A stretch of 64,000 nucleotides of DNA from Candidatus Woesearchaeota archaeon (GCA_002687795.1 NZBG01000003.1:11137-75136); one strand, 5' to 3'; positions 15,328 to 24,807 are shown, numbered from the stretch's first letter. Notes: generated by a model not told the origin, from the letters alone. Made by a program: numbers and translations.

Positions 15328-17181
15328 TTAGTAATTAACCAAAACCTCTACATCCTTACCAAATACCCTTTTCAGATCCTCAAATATTGGCTCTTTAATG
15401 AACACCTTAGGAGGAATCTCCACCTTTGACAACGCTTTCTCCAGCTCTTCCAGGCTGCTTTTCTCTATTGTGCCAATACTGCCGTTAGGCTTTATCTTAG
15501 CCTTTGAAAGCTCTTTTTCCTCATGGTCTATATCATGGATAATATAAGCCTCATTCCCAAGCAGGATAACCTCTCCAAACCTGTTTCCATGCTTTACCCT
15601 TATCCTTGCCTTCTCCAGTTCCCTTCCTCTCTTTCTCTGCATATACTCGACCAGGAACTTAATAAACTCCCTGCTCTCCTTCTTTACCTTCTCAACCTCT
15701 GGCTTAGTAAGCTTCTTCTCATCATAATCCTTCTTCCCTTGGATAATATTATTCAGTATCCTTAAAAACTTCACAGGCACTTTACCCTGGGAAATCAGCT
15801 CATTCTCAAATATATTTACAATCTCTATATCACTCACCTTTTCTATGCCCTCTAACCTTAACACATCCCTTATCATCGTAACTACAGTATCATAAACATG
15901 CACCATGCCTTCTTCCTCTTTAATCCTCTCTATCCTTGAAAACAATTTCTTAATCATCTTAAGATACTTCTCTGCATCGCTCAGCAATTTATCAATCTCC
16001 TTGCCAGTTAACTCTTTCCTCTCCCCATGCTCTATATCCTTCCTTGTATTAATAACAGCTTCCAGTATGTTAAGATACTTTTCCTCGAAAAGCTTCTCCT
16101 TCTTGACAAAGATTTCCCTCATCAGCTCAGGGGTTTCCTTAGGCGCTGGAGGAGGAATGCCATACAGCATCAGGGCAGCCTGCGAAGGAGTTAAGATTGC
16201 ATAATAAATATCTTCCATCCCTATATCTTTAAGCTTGAGATGCACTCTCTTCAGCATCTGCTCCCCGCTTACCATGAACATATCAATCGCTTCATAGCTT
16301 GGCTTGATCTTGCCCATCTTCAGCAACTGTTTCCATGGCATGAAGATTCCCCTGTCATAGAAAGGCACGCCGTCCCTAAGCAAAGTAAAAATAATTGGGT
16401 TTGCTTCCTTAAGCGAATCCCAGAAATCCGTTAATATATACACCTGGATATTCAGCTTATTCTTAACCCCTGTAAGTTCACCGGCCTCTATGCCCATGCC
16501 TATAATAATAGCCCTAAGCTTATCCTTCAGCTCAGCCCTTGTCATCCTCTTAACATCAGTATCATCAATAACAATCCATACATCAATATCAGACGTCTTG
16601 GTAGCCCTGCCCTGGACCAAAGAGCCAGCAAGAACATAGCTCACAATATATTTCTCAAACTTCTTAAGCACCATTGTCTTATGTATCTCAGCTATCTTAA
16701 TAGCCTGCAACATTCCTGTATCATGTATAGGCGCAGACACAGCTATCAGCTGCAATAATTCATGCTTTGCATCATAACAATTCTGCCATAGCTCAGACAG
16801 TATAACCACTGAAGGCACAATATTCTTATCAATCTTTTCCGCAATACTCTTAATAATTGTGCCGAGCTTATTCCTCAGCTCCTCTTTTGACATCTTTTTA
16901 GAATCAGTATCATCCACAAGAACAAGCACATTTATCTTATCTTTATCCTGCTCTTTTCCTTCTCCCTGCTTCTTAGGTGGCAGTAGCGCGATTCCTGCTA
17001 TATACTTGCCGAACTTTTCATTAACCTTCTTCTTAAAAATATCCAGCTTTCCCTTTATCGCCTTTAGCTTTTTCTGGACATCCTTTGGTATCTTAGAAAC
17101 ATCAATATCTTTCATCCCTTTTGGGATAACTTCTCCACTGTTGGTATTAGGCTTTTCTTCTTTTAGATAATTCTTCTCCAT
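15328..17181 (-). CDS. Large protein with two nucleotidyltransferase-like domains
   Basis: The protein is 617 residues. A second NTase domain (about residues 180-300) has the polymerase-beta motif AGSLVQGRATKTSDIDVWIV. An earlier region (about 45-150) has a matching VLVLVDDTD strand but lacks the GS motif and looks degenerate. The middle is helical, and the C-terminus has a beta-rich segment (RVKHGNRFGEVILLGNEAYI). The family appears restricted to DPANN-like archaea in my recollection, with unknown function. It probably modifies protein or RNA with a nucleotide. Confidence 0.75.
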   Translation of the reverse strand: MEKNYLKEEKPNTNSGEVIPKGMKDIDVSKIPKDVQKKLKAIKGKLDIFKKKVNEKFGKYIAGIALLPPKKQGEGKEQDKDKINVLVLVDDTDSKKMSKEELRNKLGTIIKSIAEKIDKNIVPSVVILSELWQNCYDAKHELLQLIAVSAPIHDTGMLQAIKIAEIHKTMVLKKFEKYIVSYVLAGSLVQGRATKTSDIDVWIVIDDTDVKRMTRAELKDKLRAIIIGMGIEAGELTGVKNKLNIQVYILTDFWDSLKEANPIIFTLLRDGVPFYDRGIFMPWKQLLKMGKIKPSYEAIDMFMVSGEQMLKRVHLKLKDIGMEDIYYAILTPSQAALMLYGIPPPAPKETPELMREIFVKKEKLFEEKYLNILEAVINTRKDIEHGERKELTGKEIDKLLSDAEKYLKMIKKLFSRIERIKEEEGMVHVYDTVVTMIRDVLRLEGIEKVSDIEIVNIFENELISQGKVPVKFLRILNNIIQGKKDYDEKKLTKPEVEKVKKESREFIKFLVEYMQRKRGRELEKARIRVKHGNRFGEVILLGNEAYIIHDIDHEEKELSKAKIKPNGSIGTIEKSSLEELEKALSKVEIPPKVFIKEPIFEDLKRVFGKDVEVLVNY

Positions 17182-17245
17182 TTACAACCCCCAGATAAGG
17201 ATATTGATTGGGAAAATACTATATAAACTCTTCGATTATATGTAT

Positions 17246-17848
17246 TTATTCTTCAGTGAAATCTTCAGGTGTCTCTTTTAAATCTTCTGCTGTCTTAATA
17301 AGTCCCCTGTTAACAAGATACTCTCTTGTCAGGATCCAGAAAAAAAGCCCAAGGCTCTTTTTCCCTTTATTATTACATGGCACAACAAGATCAATATTAT
17401 TTGTCTGGTTATTTGTATCGCACAAAGCAATAACCGGGATACCTATCTTAATAGCATCCTTAACAGCATTCCTATCCGGCCATGAATCTGTTACCAACAC
17501 CACTTTAGGCTCTATATAACTATCCAGATTAGAATTTGTCAGAATCCCTGGAGGATACCTGCCTGCAAACACCTTAACGCCTGTAAGCTTGTTAAACAGC
17601 TTAACTGCTTTCCAGCCATTCTCCCTTCTGCTCACAATCAGGATATCTTCAGGTGCATATTGTGATAAGAACTTAGTGCAAACCCTTATTCTCTCATCTA
17701 TCTTTTGTAAATTTAATACGCTCAAACCATCAGGCCTGGTCTTATAAATAAACTGCTCCATATACTTTGTCCTGAACTTAGTGCCTATATGAATCCCTGA
17801 CTTAAGGTAAGCATCATTCGGCACCAAAAACTTCTGTTGTTCTTCCAT
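17246..17848 (-). CDS. rpsB: 30S ribosomal protein uS2
   Basis: The 200-residue archaeal uS2 has YLKSGIHIGTKFRTKYMEQF near the N-terminus, then ILIVSRRENGWKAV and VVLVTDSWPDRNAVKDA, and it ends in an acidic tail. The usual neighbours (eno, rpsI, rpoN) are absent, so the cluster has been broken up. A minus-strand TATA lies at about 17923-17932, and a hairpin (17877-17896) would fall in its 5' leader. Confidence 0.95.
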   Translation of the reverse strand: MEEQQKFLVPNDAYLKSGIHIGTKFRTKYMEQFIYKTRPDGLSVLNLQKIDERIRVCTKFLSQYAPEDILIVSRRENGWKAVKLFNKLTGVKVFAGRYPPGILTNSNLDSYIEPKVVLVTDSWPDRNAVKDAIKIGIPVIALCDTNNQTNNIDLVVPCNNKGKKSLGLFFWILTREYLVNRGLIKTAEDLKETPEDFTEE

Positions 17849-17876
17849 TTTATTTATTATTATTTTATGCTAACAA

Positions 17877-17896
17877 CAGTTCAAGAAAATGAACTG
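17877..17896 (-). promoter_or_regulatory. Leader hairpin upstream of rpsB
   Basis: CAGTTCA (17877-17883) pairs with TGAACTG (17890-17896) around a 6-nt loop. With the minus-strand TATA at 17923-17932, transcription would begin near 17905, which places this stem at the very 5' end of the rpsB mRNA. Ribosomal protein autoregulation is possible but not shown. Confidence 0.35.
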
Positions 17897-18030
17897 CAGT
17901 TTTTATTGCCTCATGCAGTGTTGTATAAATAAGGCTTTATACGTTGGCAATAATATAAGGATTGTATATTTGTTTATAAATGTTTTTGTTTATAACAAAC
18001 TATAAATAATAGCTAATCTTCCATCAAAAT

Positions 18031-19839
18031 ATGACCAAACCATACATAACTGATACATCTGTTGTAATAGAAAAGCAGGTCACAAAGTTAGTAAAGAAAA
18101 AGGAAATCAAAGGAACCCTTCTTATCCCCAAGGCTGTGATAGCAGAGCTTGAGAACCAGGCAAACAAAGGCCAGGAAACCGGCCTGATAGGATTAGAAGA
18201 ACTGCAATTCTTACAAAAATTAGCAAAAGAAGATGCCATTAAGCTGGAGTTTGTAGGTGACAGGCCCAACATTTTCCAGATAAAGAATGCCAAAACCGGC
18301 GGAGAGATAGACGCCTTAATAATCAGCCTTGCTTATGACAACGATGCCATCCTGATAACAGCAGACAAGGTCCAGGCAGAGTCTGCCAAAGCCTTTGGCC
18401 TTGAAGTTAATTTTATCGAAACCAAGCAGCCCAAGGAAAAGCTGGAGATAGAAAGTTTCTTTGACGAGCAGACAATGTCCATCCATATCAAAGAAGACTG
18501 CTTAGTTCTGGGAAAAAAAGGAAAGCCCGGCGACTGGAACCTTGTGCAGGCTAACAAAGAAATCCTCCCGGCCCAGAAAGTGCAGAACATGGCAAAAGAG
18601 GTTGTTGAAAAATCAAGGATAGACCCAAAAGCATTCATAGAAATCTCAAGGGAAGGCTCTACGGTTGTCCAATACAAAAATTACAGGATTGTGATAACAA
18701 AACCTCCGGTCTCTGATGGTTGGGAAATAACTGTTGTCAAGCCCTTGAAAAGGCTTAATATTGAAGACTATAAGCTCCCTGAACAAATCTCAGAGAGGAT
18801 CAAAGGAAAAGCAAGAGGAGTTATCATCGCCGGGGAAACCGGCTCAGGAAAAAGCACATTAGCGCAGGCAGTGGCAGAGTTTTACATGAACGATGGCAAT
18901 GTTGTAAAAACAGTAGAAAGCCCCCGTGACCTGCAGCTCCCAGACCAGATAACCCAATACTCAAAAAACTTTACCTCAAGCGAAGAGATCCATGACATAC
19001 TATTCCTATCAAGGCCGGACAACATAATCTTTGACGAAGTAAGAGACACCCCGGACTTCAAGCTATACACCGACTTAAGATTAGCAGGCTCCAATTGTTT
19101 AGGAGTGCTCCACTCAGCCTCTCCCATAGACGCTATCCAGAGGTTTATAGGAAGGATGGATCTTGGCATGATACCTTCTGTCCTTGACACAATACTATTC
19201 GTTGAAAAAGGCAACATAAGCAAAGTCTTAAGCCTTCAGATGGTTGTAAAAGTACCCACAGGCATGACAGAAGCTGACCTTGCAAGGCCTGTTGTTGTGG
19301 TAACAGACTATCTAACAAAAAAGCTGGAATATGAGCTTTACTCTTACGGCGAAGAAACCGTTGTGATACCAGTCAAAGCCCAGACATCCACACCCAGCCA
19401 AAAGCTTGCAGCTTCCGCTATCCAAAACAGGTTCAGGAAATACTCAGACGAAGCTGAAGTTGATGTTATCAGCGGCAACAAATGCATTGTATATGTACCT
19501 GAAAACATGATAGCAAGGATCATAGGCAAAGAAGGAAAAACCATAGAAACCATAGAAAAAGAACTGGGCATCAACATAGATATCCAGGAACTAAAGCCGA
19601 AGCAAGGCAAAGGAAAAAATGAGGTTCAGTTTGAATCAAAGCTATCCAAGAGTGGAGTTAAGCTCTTCCTTGGCGCAAAGATGCAGAACAAAGACGTAGA
19701 CATCTATATAGGAGATGACTTCTTACTAACAGCCAAAGCAGGCAAAACCGGCGTTATCAAAGTCCACAAAGGAAACAAGATCGGCAAGATATTAATGGAC
19801 GCTCTGCAGATGGGTGAGAGGGTAAGGCTTGAAGGTTAG
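18031..19839 (+). CDS. PIN domain - PilT-type ATPase - KH domain protein
   Basis: The protein is 602 residues. The N-terminal PIN nuclease domain (residues 1-130) has ITDTSVV with Asp8 and GGEIDALIISLA. A PilT/VirB11-type ATPase follows, with the P-loop GETGSGKST (268-276). A KH domain carries MIARIIGKEGKTIETIEK (about 490-510). This is the conserved archaeal architecture (COG1855), thought to couple RNA binding and ATP use to RNA cleavage; it is not a toxin. TATA-like CTATAAATAA precedes the start. Confidence 0.93.
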   Translation: MTKPYITDTSVVIEKQVTKLVKKKEIKGTLLIPKAVIAELENQANKGQETGLIGLEELQFLQKLAKEDAIKLEFVGDRPNIFQIKNAKTGGEIDALIISLAYDNDAILITADKVQAESAKAFGLEVNFIETKQPKEKLEIESFFDEQTMSIHIKEDCLVLGKKGKPGDWNLVQANKEILPAQKVQNMAKEVVEKSRIDPKAFIEISREGSTVVQYKNYRIVITKPPVSDGWEITVVKPLKRLNIEDYKLPEQISERIKGKARGVIIAGETGSGKSTLAQAVAEFYMNDGNVVKTVESPRDLQLPDQITQYSKNFTSSEEIHDILFLSRPDNIIFDEVRDTPDFKLYTDLRLAGSNCLGVLHSASPIDAIQRFIGRMDLGMIPSVLDTILFVEKGNISKVLSLQMVVKVPTGMTEADLARPVVVVTDYLTKKLEYELYSYGEETVVIPVKAQTSTPSQKLAASAIQNRFRKYSDEAEVDVISGNKCIVYVPENMIARIIGKEGKTIETIEKELGINIDIQELKPKQGKGKNEVQFESKLSKSGVKLFLGAKMQNKDVDIYIGDDFLLTAKAGKTGVIKVHKGNKIGKILMDALQMGERVRLEG

Positions 19840-19843
19840 AAAT

Positions 19844-19860
19844 CGAAACCCTTAAATATA
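19844..19860 (+). promoter_or_regulatory. Archaeal promoter of the leuA leader
   Basis: BRE-like CGAAACCC (19844-19851) is followed by TATA TTAAATATA (19852-19860). With normal spacing, transcription begins at about 19882, within a base or two of the leader peptide ATG at 19883, so the transcript would begin with the leader peptide codons. Confidence 0.65.
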
Positions 19861-19882
19861 ATCCAGGAATTCTTATAGTTTA

Positions 19883-19957
19883 ATGAGAGAAAATATCGCA
19901 AAGCTAAACCTGAATAATTCTTTGTTACTGTTAGCTTTGCTTCTGTTACTGTTATAA
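19883..19957 (+). CDS. leuL: Leucine-rich leader peptide upstream of leuA
   Basis: A 24-codon frame starting MRENIAKLNLNNS and ending in a run with four Leu, one Ala and six Leu; 12 of 24 residues are leucine, using CTA, CTG, TTG, TTA and CTT. It stands 92 nt before leuA. A perfect 10-bp stem (19898-19907 with 19931-19940) lies within it, and a second hairpin begins in its stop codon (19956-19984). This is the design of a bacterial leucine attenuator. A short hydrophobic membrane peptide is the main alternative reading. Confidence 0.7.
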   Translation: MRENIAKLNLNNSLLLLALLLLLL

Positions 19958-19984
19958 GCATTCCAATTCTTCTTGGAAATGCTT
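19956..19984 (+). terminator. Attenuator-like hairpin between leader peptide and leuA
   Basis: AAGCATTCCAA (19956-19966) pairs with TTGGAAATGCTT (19973-19984) around a 6-nt loop, with one bulged base. It begins in the leader stop codon. The sequence after it is T-rich but has no long T run, so termination in an archaeon would depend on the weak T tracts that follow or on a factor. Confidence 0.55.
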
Positions 19985-20049
19985 CATTGTTATCACTTGT
20001 TTATTCTCTAAAACTTTAAAAAATCTTTAAGGAGGAATAAAAAAATAAA

Positions 20050-21618
20050 ATGAAACAAAATGTGAACGATGGAAACAGGGTTTATGTATTCGATACTACA
20101 TTAAGAGATGGTGAGCAAACAGGTAGTACAAGAATGAATGCAGACGAGAAAATTCAGATTGCAAGACAACTTGAGATTCTTGGAGTTGATGTTATTGAAG
20201 CGGGGTTCCCTATTTCATCCCCGGAAGATTATAAGGCTGTGGAATTAATAGCAGCGGAAATTAAAGATCCAATAATCTGTGGTCTAACACGAGCTATACC
20301 TGAAGATATTGAGGTATGCGGCAGGGCTTTGTCAAAAGCCAAGAAACCAAGAATTCATACAGGAATCGGAGTGTCTGACATACACATAACGGGAAAATTT
20401 GGAGACGAGAAATATGGAACCACTTTAGATGAAAAAAAAGAGACAATTATAGAGATGGCAGTTTCTGCTGTGGGACTTGCCAGGGAATATACAGACGATG
20501 TAGAATTTTATGCAGAAGATGCGGGAAGAGCAGATATTAGTTATCTTTTAACGGTAATTGAGCATGCTATAGATGCCGGAGCAACAACAGTAAATATCCC
20601 TGATACTACTGGCTATAGTATTCCTAAACAATTCGGTGCTTTGATAATGACTGTAAGAGAGTCTGTCCCAAATATAGGCAGAGCAATAATCAGTGTGCAT
20701 TGCCATAACGACTTAGGGATGGCTGTTGCCAATACCCTATCCGGAATAGAAAACGGAGCTCAACAGGCAGATGGAACAATAAATGGAATAGGAGAAAGGG
20801 CAGGAAATGCTCCTATAGAAGAAATAGTTATGGCTTTGAAGACAAGAAAGGACTATTTTAACAAAGAAACTGGAATAAACACCAAAGAGATATACAGAAC
20901 ATGTCGTCTTGTCTCGGGGATCACTGTCCCAATATCACCATATAAAGCTGTTAGTGGAGATAATGCGCACAAACATTCTTCAGGAATCCATGTAGATGGT
21001 TTTTTAAAAAAAAGAGAAACTTATCAAATAATGGACAAGAGTGATGTCGGTTTTCCAGAAGACAGAGAATCTATTACATTAACATCACGTACTGGGAGAC
21101 ATGGATTAGGTCATAGACTTGAAGAACTTGGTTATGAAGTTAGTCGAGAAGAACTAGAAGAAGTTTATCAAAGGTTCCTAGGAATTGCTGACAGCAAGAA
21201 AATAGTAACCGATGGAGATTTAGAAGCAATTATGGAAGACAGGATTGCTGAACAAGTTCCTGAAGTCTATAAGTTAGATTATGTTCATGCAAGCGGCGGT
21301 AGTGAGCATATAATACCCACAGCTACTGTGAGGTTAATTAAAGATGGTGAAAAGGAACCGCAAGAGTCTGCTGATTGTGGTGATGGTCCTATAGATGCTG
21401 TATATAATACTATAGACGGAATAACAGGCATCAAAATCGAACTAGTTGGGTATAACATAAGTGCAGTAACAAAGGGGAAAGATGCTGTTGGGGAAGTTAT
21501 CGTAAGAATAAGGAATAACGGCAATGTTGCAAGAGGCAGAGGAAGCAGCACAGATATTATAGAAGCCAGTGCCTTTGCTTATGTTAATGCCTTAAACAGG
21601 TTGCTTTACAGTATTTAG
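20050..21618 (+). CDS. leuA: 2-isopropylmalate synthase, bacterial type
   Basis: First committed step of leucine synthesis (2-oxoisovalerate plus acetyl-CoA). It is 522 residues with FDTTLRDGEQT, EAGFPISSPED, a VHCHNDLGMAVANT metal motif, INGIGERAGNAP and a C-terminal allosteric dimer domain (about residues 395-522) ending in the expected GRGSSTDIIEASAFAYVNAL, where leucine normally binds. The full TAAGGAGG ribosome site and the more even codon use differ from its neighbours and suggest transfer from bacteria. No leuB, leuC or leuD is in the window. Confidence 0.93.
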   Translation: MKQNVNDGNRVYVFDTTLRDGEQTGSTRMNADEKIQIARQLEILGVDVIEAGFPISSPEDYKAVELIAAEIKDPIICGLTRAIPEDIEVCGRALSKAKKPRIHTGIGVSDIHITGKFGDEKYGTTLDEKKETIIEMAVSAVGLAREYTDDVEFYAEDAGRADISYLLTVIEHAIDAGATTVNIPDTTGYSIPKQFGALIMTVRESVPNIGRAIISVHCHNDLGMAVANTLSGIENGAQQADGTINGIGERAGNAPIEEIVMALKTRKDYFNKETGINTKEIYRTCRLVSGITVPISPYKAVSGDNAHKHSSGIHVDGFLKKRETYQIMDKSDVGFPEDRESITLTSRTGRHGLGHRLEELGYEVSREELEEVYQRFLGIADSKKIVTDGDLEAIMEDRIAEQVPEVYKLDYVHASGGSEHIIPTATVRLIKDGEKEPQESADCGDGPIDAVYNTIDGITGIKIELVGYNISAVTKGKDAVGEVIVRIRNNGNVARGRGSSTDIIEASAFAYVNALNRLLYSI

Positions 21619-21702
21619 GAAAAATAATCTTTTTTTATTTTTTATTTTTCTTTCTGAACCATTTCCACAACCTATTTAAACCACTTATCTTTATATCTGA
21701 TA

Positions 21703-22350
21703 ATGAAGAAAAGAACTCTGCCTTACATAATCAGCATAGCCTTAATCATAATATTTCTCAAGATGCTGATTGACGTTCTGAACAATGGCCCAATCACAAA
21801 CCTTGACACTCTGCTAAACACAAAGCTTCAACTGTTATGGAACCCTTTGCTCAACAACATCATGATATTCATAACAAGGATTGCTGACACCATACCCCTA
21901 ATCATTTTATCAGTTATATTACTGGCAATCTTAATATACAAAAAAAGATTATACCATTCCTTACTATTAGCCTCTGCTCTTATCATTGGAGAAATATTCA
22001 AGCAAACCATCAAATTCCTTATCCAGAGAGCAAGGCCTGAGAACGCCCTTATACATGCAGAGGGATTCAGCTTCCCAAGCGGCCATGCTACCACAGCAAT
22101 TATTTTCTTTTCTCTGCTCATTTATTTCTTTAAAGATAACATAAAAAACAAATTGTTAAAAAACCTCTTCATAGCAGCAAATATAACCCTTATCTTATTG
22201 ATAGGATTCAGCAGGATTTACCTTGGAGTGCACTGGCTAAGCGATGTTATTGCTGGGTTCTGTTTGGGATTATTTTTAGTAATCTTCTTGAGCCTTATAT
22301 CTGACAGATTAGGTAACCTATATAAAGAAAAGAAGCTTACCTTTTCCTGA
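21703..22350 (+). CDS. PAP2-family membrane phosphatase
   Basis: The protein is 215 residues with about six transmembrane helices. The three acid-phosphatase motifs are present: KFLIQRARPE, FPSGHAT and SRIYLGVHWLSD. Likely substrates are polyprenyl or lipid phosphates, such as recycling of dolichyl diphosphate for glycan synthesis, which is inferred. The stop TGA shares one base with the ATG of hef, so the two genes are coupled. Confidence 0.9.
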   Translation: MKKRTLPYIISIALIIIFLKMLIDVLNNGPITNLDTLLNTKLQLLWNPLLNNIMIFITRIADTIPLIILSVILLAILIYKKRLYHSLLLASALIIGEIFKQTIKFLIQRARPENALIHAEGFSFPSGHATTAIIFFSLLIYFFKDNIKNKLLKNLFIAANITLILLIGFSRIYLGVHWLSDVIAGFCLGLFLVIFLSLISDRLGNLYKEKKLTFS

Positions 22351-24569
22351 TGATAAAAGACTTCACCCCCCGGCTCTACCAGGAAACCATTCTCGCAACA
22401 TGCACGGAGAAAAATACCTTAGTTGTGCTTCCCACAGGCATGGGCAAGACTGCAGTATCGCTTCTTCTTGGAATCCACAGGATGACCATTTATCCTGACT
22501 CAAAAATCCTTATACTTTCACCCACAAAGCCTTTATGCCAGCAGCATGTGGACACTTTCAGGAAACATATGAAGATTGAAAAGGATAAAGTTGTGTTATT
22601 CACCGGTTCAGTAAGCCCTGAAAAGCGCAAAGAGGCATGGATTAATGCTAAGGTTATAGTAGCAACTCCCCAATCTATTGAAAACGATGTTATCAGCAAC
22701 AGGATTCCCATGGAAAACGTTTCACTGGTTGTATTTGACGAAGCCCACAGGGCAGTTGGCGATTATGCTTATGTGTTTGTTGCAAAACAGTACAACAAGA
22801 CATCAAGATGCCCCAAGATACTTGCACTGACTGCATCGCCCGGCTCTGACATGGAAAAAATAAAAGAAGTTTGCAAGAACCTTTACATTGAAGAAATAGA
22901 AATCAGGACTGATGAAGATCCTGACGTCAAACCTTACATCAAAGAAATCAGTGTTGACTGGGTGGGAGTTGAGCTACCGCCAGTGTTTAAGGAAGCGCAG
23001 AAGTTTTTATCAGCTTTTCTTAAAGACAGGATGAAGAAGCTTAAGGATTGGGGACTTTTGAAAAGGCAGAATGTGAGCTATGTGAGCAAGAAAGACCTTT
23101 TACAGCTTCAAAGCCAGATAAGGGTTGACGCTATTGCTGAAAGGAATAATTTTACTTTATGGAGAGCGGTTTCTTTACTGGCAGAAGTTATGAAAATATA
23201 TCATGGGCAGGAGCTGCTTGAGACTCAGGGAGTGGCTGCATTGCACAAATATCTTGAAAAGCTGCAGTCTGAATCAAGAACCACAAAGACAAAAGCTGTG
23301 AAAAATATTGTCCGCGACCTTAATTTCAGGTCAGCTTTGATTAAAGCTCAAAGGATGAAGGATGAAAAGCTTGAGCATCCTAAGCTTGTTGAGCTTCAGA
23401 GGATTGTGGGGAAAGAAACAAAAGCCAACAAAGACATCAAAATCATTGTATTCAACCAATATAGGGACAATGCACAGGACATTGAAGAAAAGCTTAACAG
23501 CATAAAAGATGTCAAGGCAAAGATCTTTGTTGGCCAGCTCAAGAAAGGAGATACAGGCCTCTCACAAAAAGAGCAGATTGAAAGGCTGGAAAGGTTTAAA
23601 GCAGGAGAATTTAATGTTTTAGTCGCAACCACTGTTGGAGAAGAAGGCCTGGACATTCCTCTGGTTGACATTGTTATCTTCTATGAGCCTGTTCCCTCAG
23701 CCATAAGAACCATCCAGAGAAGGGGAAGAACTGGAAGGCAGGAAAAAGGCAGAGTGATCATCTTATTTACAAAAGGAACAAGAGATGAAAGCTACAAATG
23801 GAGTTCTCACCATAAAGAAAAAAGGATGTACAGGAATCTCCAAAGCCTCAGGGGGAAAGTTGGCTTTTCATTAGATAAAATTCCTGAAAAACCTTTGCAG
23901 GAGTTTGTAAAAGATGAAGAGAAGATCAAGGTTTATGCTGATTATAGAGAGAAAGGTTCAAAGGTGATAAAAGAGCTTGTTGACTCAGGGTTTAATGTAA
24001 CCCTTTCAAAGCTTGAGGTTGCTGACTATGTTCTTTCAAAGAGGGTAGGGGTTGAGTTCAAGAAAGTTGAAGATTTTGTGCAATCTATCATTGATGTGAG
24101 ATTATTGCAGCAGGTTAAAGATTTGAAAAGAAACTTTGAGAAGCCTTTAATGGTTATAGAAGGTGTTGAAGATATTTATTCTATAAGGAACGTGCACCCC
24201 AACTCTGTAAGAGGCATGCTTGCCACGATTGCAGTAAGCTATGGCATCCCAGTGCTTTACACCAAAAGCCCAAGAGAGACTGCTGAGCTATTCAGCGTGA
24301 TTGCCAAAAGAGAAAACTCTGAAGACAGCAATGAATTCAACCCTCATGGAAGCAGGAAGCCTTTGACATTGAAAGAACAGCAGGAGTATATTGTTTCATC
24401 GCTTCCCGGAATAGGACCAACCTTAGCAAAACCTCTTCTAAAAAAGTTCGGAACAGTAAAGAAAATCATCAACGCAAAACATGAAAAGCTGGAAAAAGTA
24501 GAAAAAATTGGCAAGCAGAAAGCAAAGCAGATAAAAGATGTTGTTGAAAAGAGTTACGGAGAAATATAA
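22350..24569 (+). CDS. hef: Hef helicase-nuclease (FANCM/XPF-like)
   Basis: The protein is 739 residues. The superfamily 2 helicase has the P-loop LPTGMGKTA (residues 27-35), FDEAHRAVGDY and a C-terminal half with QRRGRTGRQ. An XPF-type nuclease domain (about 525-650) and a tandem helix-hairpin-helix tail (LPGIGPTLAKPLLKKFG) follow. Hef processes stalled replication forks. The nuclease signature normally read as ERKxxxD is EFKKVED here, with Arg replaced by Phe, so cleavage activity may be altered. Confidence 0.93.
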   Translation: MIKDFTPRLYQETILATCTEKNTLVVLPTGMGKTAVSLLLGIHRMTIYPDSKILILSPTKPLCQQHVDTFRKHMKIEKDKVVLFTGSVSPEKRKEAWINAKVIVATPQSIENDVISNRIPMENVSLVVFDEAHRAVGDYAYVFVAKQYNKTSRCPKILALTASPGSDMEKIKEVCKNLYIEEIEIRTDEDPDVKPYIKEISVDWVGVELPPVFKEAQKFLSAFLKDRMKKLKDWGLLKRQNVSYVSKKDLLQLQSQIRVDAIAERNNFTLWRAVSLLAEVMKIYHGQELLETQGVAALHKYLEKLQSESRTTKTKAVKNIVRDLNFRSALIKAQRMKDEKLEHPKLVELQRIVGKETKANKDIKIIVFNQYRDNAQDIEEKLNSIKDVKAKIFVGQLKKGDTGLSQKEQIERLERFKAGEFNVLVATTVGEEGLDIPLVDIVIFYEPVPSAIRTIQRRGRTGRQEKGRVIILFTKGTRDESYKWSSHHKEKRMYRNLQSLRGKVGFSLDKIPEKPLQEFVKDEEKIKVYADYREKGSKVIKELVDSGFNVTLSKLEVADYVLSKRVGVEFKKVEDFVQSIIDVRLLQQVKDLKRNFEKPLMVIEGVEDIYSIRNVHPNSVRGMLATIAVSYGIPVLYTKSPRETAELFSVIAKRENSEDSNEFNPHGSRKPLTLKEQQEYIVSSLPGIGPTLAKPLLKKFGTVKKIINAKHEKLEKVEKIGKQKAKQIKDVVEKSYGEI

Positions 24570-24574
24570 AAAGG

Positions 24575-24688
24575 TGGGACAGCTTCCCTGGCTTCCCATA
24601 TAAAATACAGTACAACCAAGGACGTTGGCCTGTTTAACTTCTGAGATCGAACGAGATCAGGTGGAACCAAGCCACTATGGCCGTCCTC
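24575..24688 (-). rRNA. rrf: 5S ribosomal RNA
   Basis: Read on the minus strand, the conserved loop B/C region appears as CCTGATCTCGTTCGATCTC followed by AGAAGTTAAACAGG. The ends pair as helix I (GGACGGC from 24686 with GCTGTCC ending at 24577, one G-U). A TATA-like TTATAAATC lies about 26 bp upstream (about 24708-24719). No 16S or 23S rRNA is nearby. The 3' end stops within about 10 bp of the convergent hef stop codon. Exact ends are uncertain by a few bases. Confidence 0.88.
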
Positions 24689-24807
24689 ACTCTTTAATAA
24701 TCTGATTTGATTTATAAAACTAACGGAAATATAAAACCTCAAACAGTTATTACTCAATCACAGTAAAAATAGAACGGCTTAACTACCCTAATATCTTATT
24801 CCCTAAT

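Noticed and set aside
19883..19957. Leucine-rich frame as an ordinary small membrane protein
   Set aside because: Possible, but the position before leuA, the overlapping stems and the exceptional leucine content favour a leader peptide; kept only as an alternative.
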